Assembly (NCBI GenBank): GCA_034680345.1
Contig: JAXISZ010000008.1
Location: 1 to 64,000, forward strand
Direction: 5' to 3'
Length of the DNA stretch: 64,000 bases
From: SXZD01 sp034680345
GTDB taxonomy: Bacteria; Pseudomonadota; Gammaproteobacteria; Burkholderiales; Burkholderiaceae_B
Shown here: positions 52,594-59,844 of the stretch, one piece after another
How the letters are laid out: each line of letters starts with the position of its first letter
Position numbering within the stretch: the stretch's first letter is position 1
Program-made: the position numbers and the translations under genes
The notes under the pieces: model-generated
The model's input: the letters and a program-made list of their open reading frames with translations, nothing else
Told to the model about the DNA's origin: nothing
The model's database searches: none

Positions 52594-52839
52594 TTAGGTC
52601 TTGAAAGTTTTGAGTCGTTGCAAAAGAACTTTATCTTCTGTTCCAACCCCGATACCAAGACCAGAGATGTAGGATAGAAGTTTGTTTTGTTGAGAGATCA
52701 ACCTGTTTTGTTTGATTGGATCTTTTTCTTGTTCAATCTGTTTAGATAGGTTGCTAATTTTTACAACTAAGGTGCCGACAGTAAATCTAACCCAAACAGG
52801 ATAGGTGCCTTCATTAATGTATTGTTTAAATTTCATCAT
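52594..52839 (-). CDS. Small hypothetical protein, phage-like start
   Basis: 81 residues, starting MMKFKQYINEG, a start pattern often seen in phage genomes, then a helical Lys/Gln-rich part (ISNLSKQIEQEKDPIKQN). No function is recognised. It is the last gene of an AT-rich minus-strand cluster (52594-53989), 2 bp downstream of the next gene. Confidence 0.45.
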   Translation of the reverse strand: MMKFKQYINEGTYPVWVRFTVGTLVVKISNLSKQIEQEKDPIKQNRLISQQNKLLSYISGLGIGVGTEDKVLLQRLKTFKT

Positions 52840-52841
52840 TA

Positions 52842-53027
52842 TTAAACGCCTTCAACTAAAATTACTGAAACATATCCTTTTCTCATCTTTTTTTCTAGTT
52901 CGTTTAAGAGGTCTTTTCTGTCATTATTTGAATTCAGATCCCACACTTCAAATTTATGAATTTTCATCGATTGAAGATTTTTGACGACTATATTTTTGGA
53001 TATGATATTATGATTCTTGTTATTCAT
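52842..53027 (-). CDS. Small hypothetical protein
   Basis: 61 residues, basic and Asn-rich, ending KMRKGYVSVILVEGV. It overlaps the ribbon-helix-helix gene by 4 bp and is followed by the next gene after 2 bp, so it is probably translated as part of the cluster. No family is recognised. Confidence 0.4.
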   Translation of the reverse strand: MNNKNHNIISKNIVVKNLQSMKIHKFEVWDLNSNNDRKDLLNELEKKMRKGYVSVILVEGV

Positions 53028-53335
53028 AGTCGCAGTCCGTCATCATAAGGATCGAGGAAATCGTCTGAAACAGGTATATTGAGTGGTTCATCATATGAAT
53101 CGTCCCAAGTTGATGGTTTATGATGGTTAATCTGTGGAAGATTTTTTATCTTAATGTTTGTAATTAAGTCATTCAATTTGCCATCTTCCTTTATGAGTTT
53201 GAATTCTTTTCGGCAAAACTCTTCAATCATCGAATTCAAGACAGATGTTCTTGACACTCTTTTAAAATTTACAAGCTGATCAAAGTTCTTTTTTAAATGA
53301 TTGGGAATGTTGAAGTTTATTAGTGTGTAAGACAT
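53024..53335 (-). CDS. Ribbon-helix-helix-like DNA-binding protein
   Basis: 103 residues. The start YTLINFNIPNHLKKNFDQLV, then SRTSVLNSMIEEFCRKEF, fits a ribbon-helix-helix fold (beta strand, helix, turn, helix; about 3-48). An acidic tail follows. Such proteins often repress their own operon and control plasmid copy number. It lies 162 bp downstream of the Rep-like gene, an arrangement reminiscent of plasmid replication modules. Confidence 0.55.
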   Translation of the reverse strand: MSYTLINFNIPNHLKKNFDQLVNFKRVSRTSVLNSMIEEFCRKEFKLIKEDGKLNDLITNIKIKNLPQINHHKPSTWDDSYDEPLNIPVSDDFLDPYDDGLRL

Positions 53336-53497
53336 TATTTAATCTCCTTTAGTATTGTTGTTATTTGTTATATTCATGATCTGTTTTGGTATTGTTATTA
53401 ATTATTTAATTTTAGGCAATAGCATAGACTAAAGGAAAAGATGATCTTTCCTTTTTGATGGTTGATGGACTGATAAAGGGAAATTATTCCAACAATA

Positions 53498-53989
53498 TCA
53501 ATGTAAAAACACGTTGTCCCAATCAACTGAAGATTGAAGTCCTTCGCCCTTCGATCTATTTTTTAATTTATAATCAAGCCAACCAAAATAATTATCTATA
53601 GGTTTGATTTCTATATCATGGTATCCGAATGTAGTTTTGCGCCAACATTTGATTATCATGTTTCTAAATTCATCTGGGTCCAAATGAATCGGTTTTTCTA
53701 GAGTCATGTGTATGTGAAAACGTATAAATGAATTGCCTTCAATTACTGGAACGACTGATAATCTTTTTCCATATCTTGTAAAACCCTTGCCAAACACTGA
53801 TTGATTAAGTCGGTTCATGAAGTGTCTTGTATTTTTAGAAACTTTTAATGGATCAAGATTTTCTCCAAATCTACCTTTGGAATGATTCCGCTCTAATCTT
53901 TGTTTTAAAGTGAGTGTTAGAGCAACGGGATTGGGAATAGGTTTGTTCTGAAAAAAATCGAGATAATCAAATTTTGTTGGTAAATTCAT
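53498..53989 (-). CDS. HUH endonuclease / replication initiator-like protein
   Basis: 163 residues. Three motifs of HUH Rep proteins can be read: motif I ALTLTLKQ (23-30), motif II RFHIHMTLEKP with His92-x-His94, and motif III YKLK (140-143) with candidate catalytic Tyr140 (or Tyr134) and Lys143. These enzymes nick DNA for rolling-circle replication or transfer. The protein is short and lacks a helicase domain. The DNA is much more AT-rich than the polymerase gene next to it. The call is by motif only and could be coincidence. Confidence 0.55.
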   Translation of the reverse strand: MNLPTKFDYLDFFQNKPIPNPVALTLTLKQRLERNHSKGRFGENLDPLKVSKNTRHFMNRLNQSVFGKGFTRYGKRLSVVPVIEGNSFIRFHIHMTLEKPIHLDPDEFRNMIIKCWRKTTFGYHDIEIKPIDNYFGWLDYKLKNRSKGEGLQSSVDWDNVFLH

Positions 53990-54229
53990 TAAGTCCTTTA
54001 ATACTGTGTAATATTAATATCATTATTTATATGAAAATTACCCCATATTTACTAATCTATGAAAATATTTTTATAAAACAGAATTTGTAATTTGCCGCCT
54101 TGAGGGTTTGATTAATAATTGCTACTTGAATGATGTTCTCGCTATTTACACCAGAGTGTTGACATCTTCTTAAGAGAAGATTGAAAAATTTTGAGAATGG
54201 CTATCCTATGTCGTGATAACCGAGATGTC
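53990..54229. other. AT-rich non-coding gap with a hairpin
   Basis: 240 bp with no gene. It holds a perfect inverted repeat, ATCTTCT (54164-54170) and AGAAGAT (54175-54181) with a TAAG loop, close to the start of the integrase remnant. This marks the border between the AT-rich patch and the GC-richer polymerase module. Confidence 0.45.
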
Positions 54230-54481
54230 GGCGCACACTTCGCCACAGACTTTCTTGAATATGTTCAAGCGCTGGTGGTGATATCGTTTTTTTTGGGGGG
54301 GGGGCTACTCATTGCACTGTGGTGAGCGCATGTTCATCACGAATGCAGCTCGAAAGATCAGCACGGTTGGCTTCTCTTTACGTGGCGAGTAGATGCTGGC
54401 GGGTCACTAGTCCCTAGCTGTCACCCAGCGGTATATCGACGACGACAGTGAGGCGAGAATGAAGATCGTCGACCTGATCTA
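54230..54481 (+). pseudogene. Decayed tyrosine recombinase, C-terminal remnant
   Basis: Nucleotide similarity to the intact integrase at 57534-58136 is visible along the stretch: GAATATGTTCAA, then TTCATCACGAATGCAGC (compare TTCATAACCAATGCAGC), then CACCCAGCGGTATATCGA (compare CAACCCAGCGGTATATTGA). The final frame reads TQRYIDDDSEARMKIVDLI before TAG, against TTQRYIDGDSDARRKVVDLV in the intact copy, so the catalytic Tyr region is kept. Stops and a T8G10 tract (54287-54304) break the frame. It is a second integrase copy on the other side of the polymerase. Confidence 0.75.
54287..54304. repeat. T8G10 homopolymer tract
   Basis: Eight T followed by ten G inside the integrase remnant. It is the second longest G run in the window. 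As the gene is already broken it cannot act as a switch now, but may be the lesion that first broke it. Confidence 0.85.
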
Positions 54482-54502
54482 GGCTGATATGGGTCTAATT
54501 CC

Positions 54503-57199
54503 TTACCGGTATTCAATCAGCAGGAATTCAGCGCCACCTGCAATAAGATCGTTGATCTTGAGTTTTGGGAACAGGTTGCGCTTAAGCACTCCTAGTTTGA
54601 TTCGCACCTCCTGCGTGTTGGGCACTCGATGCGGCGTGAAGACCGTTTTCTTGGCAGCATTGTCTACATCGGTCTTGGTGCAGGGAATCCCTGCTTCATC
54701 GTTTAGGATGTCCGCCAGATCCTTCGCTTTGAGCTTGTAGGTCGGGAAGATGTTTTTTCTGCCAAAGGCATGTGGTTTTAGCTCATGCGTGCCTGCCTTA
54801 CGCAGCTTCAATGCGATCAACAGCTCCTGACGCAACCTCTTCAAATCGCCTTGGTCTTTCCGCAGGTATTTCGAGGCATCGCCCTCAGTGCTCAGGCTGC
54901 TTTCGTGGAATGTTGCAAAGGCTTCGAGGTCCTCGACCGTTTTCAGGCAATGCCGTTCCGACAGGTTGTATTGCTCCCATAACTGACGGGTCTTTTGAAA
55001 CTGCTTGATGGTCTCCCAGGGACATGTTTGAAATTGCAGATGCTGGTAGCCTTCACCCTTAGTCATGACGGGATTGGTCGGTCGTCGCTTCCAGTCGTAC
55101 TCCATGGAAAGGACTTTTTCCATTTCACGGTCGACGAAATCAGCACCAAGTTCATACATGTCCCGGATGCCGAGACCCAAGGTCATCATCATCGTATCTG
55201 TGGGCTGGCGGTTGAAAAAGAGGTTGATGATTTGGCTATTTTCGGCTGGCTTTGAGGCTGGATCAGGCAGTTTGATGCCGCCCTTTGCGAGGACATATCG
55301 CTCGTCTTCCTTAGGCGCCATGCCCGTGTCTTGCCAGTCTGATGCCTCACTTGGAACAAGGGTAGCCTGAGCACGTGTTCGCCAGCCCAATGGCTTTCGT
55401 ATGATGTGTTTGATTTCGTAAACGTCTTCTTTGCCAGATGAGACGCCAGTCAGAAGACGCCTAGAGGATCGGTAAAACCGACAAAGCGTGCCTTTGGATG
55501 CTTGCGCCATTTGCTCGGCAGTCGCAGTGGTCAAGAAACCATCGGTCGTCACGTTGAAGATGGCAACATTCTTGGGCAGGGCGTTCATAATTTCGCCCAG
55601 CACGCCCCGACAAAATGCAGTGATGAAGGCGGCATACACTGGGTTCGTGATCGGGCTTTCAGCGAGTGGCTTGGTGTCTTGGTCTCGCAGATCATAGATG
55701 CGTCGCTCTCGCAACCCTTGAGCAGTCTTGCCATAAGTCGAGTTGACTAGCTCTTTCCAGAACAGGTTATTTAAAGTCTTTTTCGGGAACTGCTTACGCT
55801 GCTCGATGCAATAACGGGTGAAGCCGTCAAACGGGCGCACTGGGCGCTCAATTCCCTGCTTAACTTTCCCATGTCGCCCAGACGGGATGAAACGTCCCTC
55901 AATTAATGTGATCTTTGCCCCCAGGCTGTGCGCCAACAAGATCTCGCTGATGTGAGTCGTGCTGTTGCCCTTTCGGGGAAAAATCAGACCGTTCTCGGTT
56001 CTGACTGGCAACACCGGATAGGCAACATCATCAGGGAACTCAAAATCGACATTGGCAAACGCCAGCTCGGCGGACCGAAAGTTCAACAATTCATCTGTGT
56101 CACGAATGGGGCGGCATTCGTCCCAATCAGGTCTGCCGATCAAAGCCATCGCCGATGGATAGGCGCTGGAAAGGTCATAGTCATACCAGACGCTTTCAAA
56201 CGCAGGTCCAAACCAGAATTGCTCGTTGCGTCCGCCGTGATAACACTCGGTGAAGAAGTCGAGCGACCAATGGATTTTCTTGAGGTAAACGATCTTTTTC
56301 TTGGTCTGATATCTCCCGAAGCGTTTGCTCCAGTATTTCTCTTTGATTTCCTCTTTGCCGACGATCTCAAGTGGGTTAACGCCTTGGTCCTTCCAGAACT
56401 GTCGGATCAGATCGACGCCGATGGAGGTCAATGTCACAGGCATGCGGAACTTGCCAGTCCGGTCTTGGTAAAGACGGATCATCCTACGGGTGTATTGGGT
56501 GCAGATTTCGGCGTCTCGGATGGCGTACTCATGAAATGCATCCCAATCTTGCTGCATGAACGCCTTCATGTTCTGCTTGATCTTCAGCTCTTCCTGTGGG
56601 GTCGAACCAAGTTCGATCTTTTCAAAGTCAAGGATGTCACCAATACCTGCAAGGCTCTTTGCGCCAGCAGGGGCAAGGGTCATGGTGTCCCGGATTTTCA
56701 CACTAATCGGGATGCTATCGCCGGAAGAAGTCTTACCAAGGTTCAGCCTAATGTCATTGGCGACGTTCATGAAGAGGTTGCGAATGTTGTCCAGCTTTAG
56801 GGTTGATCTTGTCGCTTCGTCTTTGAAGTCAGCAAATCCCGGCACATCAGCCCTTGTGAAGTGGGCGACAAGATAGATCGTGCTGGGCAAAATTAGGTTA
56901 GGGAAGCGGGCGCAACCATCAGCCAACGCAGATGTCAGGAAATCTTCCAGAGTTATACGGTCCTCAACATTAGGACCTCTTGGCTTGAGCAGTCCTGACC
57001 AGATTGGTGCAGAGCTATCATCACCATGACGTTCTATCACGGTGCAGCAGTATTGATAGCTGAGAACCTCGTTGTTTAAGGTCCGGCTGGCGTCGTCAGT
57101 GTATCGCTGGTATTCGGTATCAAAGCCAATGATCAGGTAACGGCTGGGGTCAGCACGCACTGTGTGGATCGAATCGAATTGTGACTTTAATAAGGGCAT
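54503..57199 (-). CDS. Family B DNA polymerase, pipolin-type (primer-independent PolB) candidate
   Basis: 898 residues. The 3'-5' exonuclease motifs are IGFDTEY (Asp27, Glu29), AHFTRAD (112-118) and YAIRDAE (Tyr225, Asp229). The polymerase motifs are A, YDLSSAYPS (Asp342), B, KELVNSTYG (482-490) and C, TTDGF (Asp553); all catalytic acids are in place. YHGGRNEQFW precedes motif A. There is no helicase or primase domain; the C-terminal 250 residues are unfamiliar. Of the viral/plasmid PolB groups, size, motifs and linkage to a tyrosine recombinase fit piPolB of pipolins best; protein-primed PolB is the main alternative. It would replicate the element. A 13-bp inverted repeat lies just upstream. 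Confidence 0.85.
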   Translation of the reverse strand: MPLLKSQFDSIHTVRADPSRYLIIGFDTEYQRYTDDASRTLNNEVLSYQYCCTVIERHGDDSSAPIWSGLLKPRGPNVEDRITLEDFLTSALADGCARFPNLILPSTIYLVAHFTRADVPGFADFKDEATRSTLKLDNIRNLFMNVANDIRLNLGKTSSGDSIPISVKIRDTMTLAPAGAKSLAGIGDILDFEKIELGSTPQEELKIKQNMKAFMQQDWDAFHEYAIRDAEICTQYTRRMIRLYQDRTGKFRMPVTLTSIGVDLIRQFWKDQGVNPLEIVGKEEIKEKYWSKRFGRYQTKKKIVYLKKIHWSLDFFTECYHGGRNEQFWFGPAFESVWYDYDLSSAYPSAMALIGRPDWDECRPIRDTDELLNFRSAELAFANVDFEFPDDVAYPVLPVRTENGLIFPRKGNSTTHISEILLAHSLGAKITLIEGRFIPSGRHGKVKQGIERPVRPFDGFTRYCIEQRKQFPKKTLNNLFWKELVNSTYGKTAQGLRERRIYDLRDQDTKPLAESPITNPVYAAFITAFCRGVLGEIMNALPKNVAIFNVTTDGFLTTATAEQMAQASKGTLCRFYRSSRRLLTGVSSGKEDVYEIKHIIRKPLGWRTRAQATLVPSEASDWQDTGMAPKEDERYVLAKGGIKLPDPASKPAENSQIINLFFNRQPTDTMMMTLGLGIRDMYELGADFVDREMEKVLSMEYDWKRRPTNPVMTKGEGYQHLQFQTCPWETIKQFQKTRQLWEQYNLSERHCLKTVEDLEAFATFHESSLSTEGDASKYLRKDQGDLKRLRQELLIALKLRKAGTHELKPHAFGRKNIFPTYKLKAKDLADILNDEAGIPCTKTDVDNAAKKTVFTPHRVPNTQEVRIKLGVLKRNLFPKLKINDLIAGGAEFLLIEYR

Positions 57200-57206
57200 G
57201 ACAGAA

Positions 57207-57250
57207 GTAGTAAAAGTTTATCCTAATTACCCATACCAAACTTTTACTAC
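57207..57250. repeat. Perfect 13-bp inverted repeat upstream of the polymerase gene
   Basis: GTAGTAAAAGTTT (57207-57219) and AAACTTTTACTAC (57238-57250) with an 18-bp spacer, 8 bp before the polymerase start codon. It could be an operator, a hairpin in the leader RNA, or part of an origin. Confidence 0.8.
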
Positions 57251-57293
57251 AATGTTAGCGCCCAAAAAATTGAAAAAGACTATTTTTTATTAA

Positions 57294-57322
57294 AAGTAAA
57301 AATAAGTAAAAATAAGTTAAAT
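57294..57322. repeat. Tandem 10-bp repeats (iteron-like)
   Basis: AAGTAAAAAT twice in tandem (57294-57303, 57304-57313), then the variant AAGTTAAAT (57314-57322). The AAGT/AAAA words also occur in the nearby inverted repeat. The low complexity makes chance possible. Confidence 0.5.
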
Positions 57323-57461
57323 GTAGTTTTATTTAAAATTTATCAATTCAAATCCGGAATCGATTGATCGAGTAGGCGGAGGTCTATCGCCGTAACTGGT
57401 TATCGAATAACAAAAATATCATCAGTCACACTAAGCCATTGATTTCAAACACTATTTTGTC

Positions 57462-57528
57462 CGTACAAAACGGTGTACGAAATGATCTCGTTTTATTAAA
57501 ATAGATTTTGATATTTTTATAACGAGAT
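57462..57528. promoter_or_regulatory. Operator-like inverted repeats upstream of the tyrosine recombinase
   Basis: CGTAC (57462-57466) with GTACG (57475-57479), the latter part of CGGTGTAC, and ATCTCGTT (57485-57492) with AACGAGAT (57521-57528), which ends 5 bp before the integrase ATG. The second pair would enclose the promoter. They probably control the recombinase operon. Confidence 0.5.
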
Positions 57529-57533
57529 AGCTC

Positions 57534-58136
57534 ATGGCACTTGGAAAACAAGCAAAGGTCCTGTCGAAGCAGCAAATCGAATCCCTGTACCTCTCGCTGT
57601 CATTGACCCGAGACCCTGACAGGAACCGTCTGATCTTCCTTCTGTCTGTGAAGGCGGGTCTGAGGGCAAAAGAGATCGCTGGGCTGACGTGGGGAATGGT
57701 CATTGATGCTTCAGGTGATCTTTCAGATCAGATTGCCTTGGAGAACTTGGCGTCAAAGGGCATGTCAGGTCGGATCATCCCGATTAACAAACTGCTTAAG
57801 CAGGAGCTCCAGCGCCAGTTGGATGGAGTCCTTGTCAAGAAGACCATCCAAGAAATCCGCAATCAACGGGTAATACAAACCCAAAGGGGCGATGCAACAT
57901 CTGCCCAGGTGATCGTGAATATGTTCAAAGGTTGGTATGCCCGTGCTGGTCTGATTGGTTGTTCATCCCATAGCGGCCGCCGTACCTTCATAACCAATGC
58001 AGCAAAAAAGATTTCTACGGTTGGTGGCTCATTGAGAGATGTTCAGTGGCTTGCTGGTCACAGCAGCCTTCAGACAACCCAGCGGTATATTGATGGCGAT
58101 AGTGATGCCCGCAGGAAGGTTGTTGATCTTGTCTGA
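57534..58136 (+). CDS. Short tyrosine recombinase / integrase
   Basis: 200 residues, only the catalytic domain; the N-terminal SAM-like core-binding domain of XerC-type integrases is nearly absent. The catalytic set is complete: Arg44 (AGLRAKEIAGLTW), Lys75, His146 and Arg149 (HSGRRTF), His176 (LAGHSSLQ) and Tyr185 (TTQRYID). It is divergent from the polymerase gene. Its last codons overlap the start of the serine recombinase. A decayed copy lies at 54230-54481. It could integrate and excise the element, or resolve dimers. Confidence 0.88.
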   Translation: MALGKQAKVLSKQQIESLYLSLSLTRDPDRNRLIFLLSVKAGLRAKEIAGLTWGMVIDASGDLSDQIALENLASKGMSGRIIPINKLLKQELQRQLDGVLVKKTIQEIRNQRVIQTQRGDATSAQVIVNMFKGWYARAGLIGCSSHSGRRTFITNAAKKISTVGGSLRDVQWLAGHSSLQTTQRYIDGDSDARRKVVDLV

Positions 58137-59805
58137 AGTTCTCCACATCTACACCCGTGTTTCCACCCTTGTCCAAGCCGATGAGGGAATGTCTTTGGAG
58201 TTCCAAAAAGAGTTGGGTATCAAACGTGCTCAGGATCTGGGCTTTGACTTCAAGCTTTGGAACGAAGGTGGCAAGTCCTCAAACCACGAAGAACTTGATA
58301 AGCGACCAATGCTGTCGCAGCTTTTCAACGAGATAAAACGTGGCTCCGTCAAACACCTGTTTGTGTACGATCAGTCACGGTTATCACGTAACGACACGGT
58401 CTCATCCATCTTCCGTATCGAATGCGCCAAACAGGGAGTGACCCTTTACAACAAGGAGGGGAAGTACAACCTGAGTGACCACAACGACCACTTCATGAAG
58501 CAAATTCTTGATGCGGTCGGTCAATTCGACAATGCCCAAAGAGCAGAACGAACACGACTGGGCAAATTGGCACGAATTAGGCAGGGGAACTGGATGGGAG
58601 GGCCTCCACCATATGGCTACGAAATCCAGAATCGAAAATTGGTCATCAATGATGAAGAAGCGAAATGGGTCAAGTACATCTACGAGCAATATGCCGAGCG
58701 TGTGCCACTCATTGACGTGAAATTTGAGCTTGACTCCAAGGGGGTCGAACCAAGGCGCAAGCTTGGCACTTGGACGATGGGCTCATTGCAGGCGTTGCTG
58801 CGAAATACCCACTACCTTGGGTATTGGGATTTTAAGGATGGAAAGACAGGTGAGGAAATCCGAGTTGATTGCCCCCGGATTCTTCCTTCTGCGTTGTGGT
58901 CCAAAGTTCAGAAAACCAAGGAAGATCATCTCAGCAAACGCAACAGCACCAATGCGGTGAAGCATTTCTACATGCTCAAGAACGTGCTTCGCTGTGGTCA
59001 TTGCGGAACATGGCTGTCTGGAACAATTAACCCAAAGCAACCAAGTAAGAAACACTACTACTGTCCCAAGAAAATGCGTGAATGGGGAAAACGGTCGATT
59101 GAGCAGGAAGATAAGTGGAAGCGTGGCAGGGTGTGTGAAATGACTCGGTCACTGAACATCGATGCCACAGATGAACTGGTCTGGAACACCGTCCTCGATG
59201 TCATCACCAAAAGTCGAACCTTCAGAGAAAAAACCAAGGTTGAAATTCTCGGGGAGGACTACCTGTCTGCCAAAGGCGCTGAAGAAGAAATCAAAAATGT
59301 GAATCAGAAGGTGAGCCAGTTGAAAAAGATGCTGGCAAAGGTGCAGGATGCACTTGCACGGGTGGAGACGGACAGGTTGATGGAGCGACTGAGCCCCGAT
59401 CAGTACCCAGTTGTTCGTGGAAACATCAGCAAAGAAAAACTGGCGATTGAAGTCGAAATCGAACAACTGACTGCTAAGGCTGACGGCATCGGTCGTGATC
59501 GTAAGTGGTTCAAATGGCTGGATAACTTTCGGCAAAAAATCGACTCATTCAAGGATTTCACGCCTGCCCAGCGCAAAGAGGTCTTGGCGGGGCTTTTAAC
59601 CTCGGTGGATGTTTTAATGATCGACAGTCAGACACATTGGCTGGAACTTCAATTCAATGTGCCGCTCGTGGATGATGAGTTGGTGTATCGTGATCCATCC
59701 AACAAGAAGCTCGGCTATGCCATCAAAAATGGCATGACGACCTGCATGGTTGAGCTATCCCAGAAGTCCCATGGCAAAAAAAAACCAATCGAGCCAACTA
59801 CTTGA
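58129..59805 (+). CDS. Large serine recombinase
   Basis: 558 residues from TTG 58129, which overlaps the integrase stop and has AGGAAGG about 10 bp upstream; ATG 58105 and TTG 58123 are alternatives. The resolvase domain starts at once with LHIYTRVST (catalytic Ser12) and has VYDQSRLSRND near 83. The Recombinase domain (PPPYGYEI, about 160-260) is followed by a zinc ribbon (LRCGHCGTWL near 285) and a coiled coil (about 370-440). Phage-type serine integrases usually sit next to their att site; this gene ends 28 bp before attR, so it is the likely integration enzyme. Confidence 0.88.
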   Translation: MSEVLHIYTRVSTLVQADEGMSLEFQKELGIKRAQDLGFDFKLWNEGGKSSNHEELDKRPMLSQLFNEIKRGSVKHLFVYDQSRLSRNDTVSSIFRIECAKQGVTLYNKEGKYNLSDHNDHFMKQILDAVGQFDNAQRAERTRLGKLARIRQGNWMGGPPPYGYEIQNRKLVINDEEAKWVKYIYEQYAERVPLIDVKFELDSKGVEPRRKLGTWTMGSLQALLRNTHYLGYWDFKDGKTGEEIRVDCPRILPSALWSKVQKTKEDHLSKRNSTNAVKHFYMLKNVLRCGHCGTWLSGTINPKQPSKKHYYCPKKMREWGKRSIEQEDKWKRGRVCEMTRSLNIDATDELVWNTVLDVITKSRTFREKTKVEILGEDYLSAKGAEEEIKNVNQKVSQLKKMLAKVQDALARVETDRLMERLSPDQYPVVRGNISKEKLAIEVEIEQLTAKADGIGRDRKWFKWLDNFRQKIDSFKDFTPAQRKEVLAGLLTSVDVLMIDSQTHWLELQFNVPLVDDELVYRDPSNKKLGYAIKNGMTTCMVELSQKSHGKKKPIEPTT

Positions 59806-59807
59806 AT

Positions 59808-59844
59808 AAAGGTCAAAAGGACTTTAGTCCGCCACGGTGGAATA
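59808..59844. repeat. Right terminal inverted repeat and right attachment site (attR)
   Basis: AAAGGTCAAAAG (59808-59819) is the exact reverse complement of the left-end repeat. It is followed by a small hairpin GGACTTTAGTCC (59819-59830) and the core ACGGTGGAATA (59834-59844). The core with the next base reads GTG GAA TAG, again the end of glmS. Six bases later the host flank has CTTTTACCTTT, so arms lie on both sides of the core as in a recombinase site. Confidence 0.75.

Larger units (their letters stand above)
57200..57533. other. AT-rich intergenic region with multiple repeats; candidate origin/control region
   Basis: 334 bp between the divergent polymerase and integrase genes. It holds the 13-bp inverted repeat at 57207-57250, two tandem AAGTAAAAAT units plus a partial third at 57294-57322, CGTAC/GTACG arms at 57462-57479, and ATCTCGTT/AACGAGAT arms at 57485-57528. 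This density of repeats next to a polymerase gene is what an origin or a joint control region would look like; no function is shown. Confidence 0.55.
46309..59844. mobile_element. Integrated element at the 3' end of glmS carrying a family B DNA polymerase
   Basis: About 13.5 kb bounded by an 11-bp direct repeat ACGGTGGAATA (46309-46319 and 59834-59844), the left copy being the last codons and stop of glmS. Just inside lie perfect 12-bp inverted repeats: CTTTTGACCTTT (46325-46336) and AAAGGTCAAAAG (59808-59819). Contents in order: a recombinase-like mini-gene, J-domain/DUF2167/YbjN cargo, an AT-rich patch with a Rep-like gene, a tyrosine recombinase remnant, family B DNA polymerase, tyrosine recombinase and large serine recombinase next to the right end. 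No transposase, Tn7 tns gene, conjugation or capsid gene is seen. It most resembles pipolin-type elements. Confidence 0.8.

Noticed and set aside
55928..56800. Long open frame (290 codons) on the plus strand
   Set aside because: It lies wholly inside the polymerase gene on the other strand, has no recognisable domain, and follows from the codon bias of that gene.
46309..59844. Tn7-like transposon at glmS
   Set aside because: The site fits, but there are no tnsABCDE genes, the repeats are 11 bp and overlap the coding end instead of a 5-bp duplication downstream, and site-specific recombinases are present.
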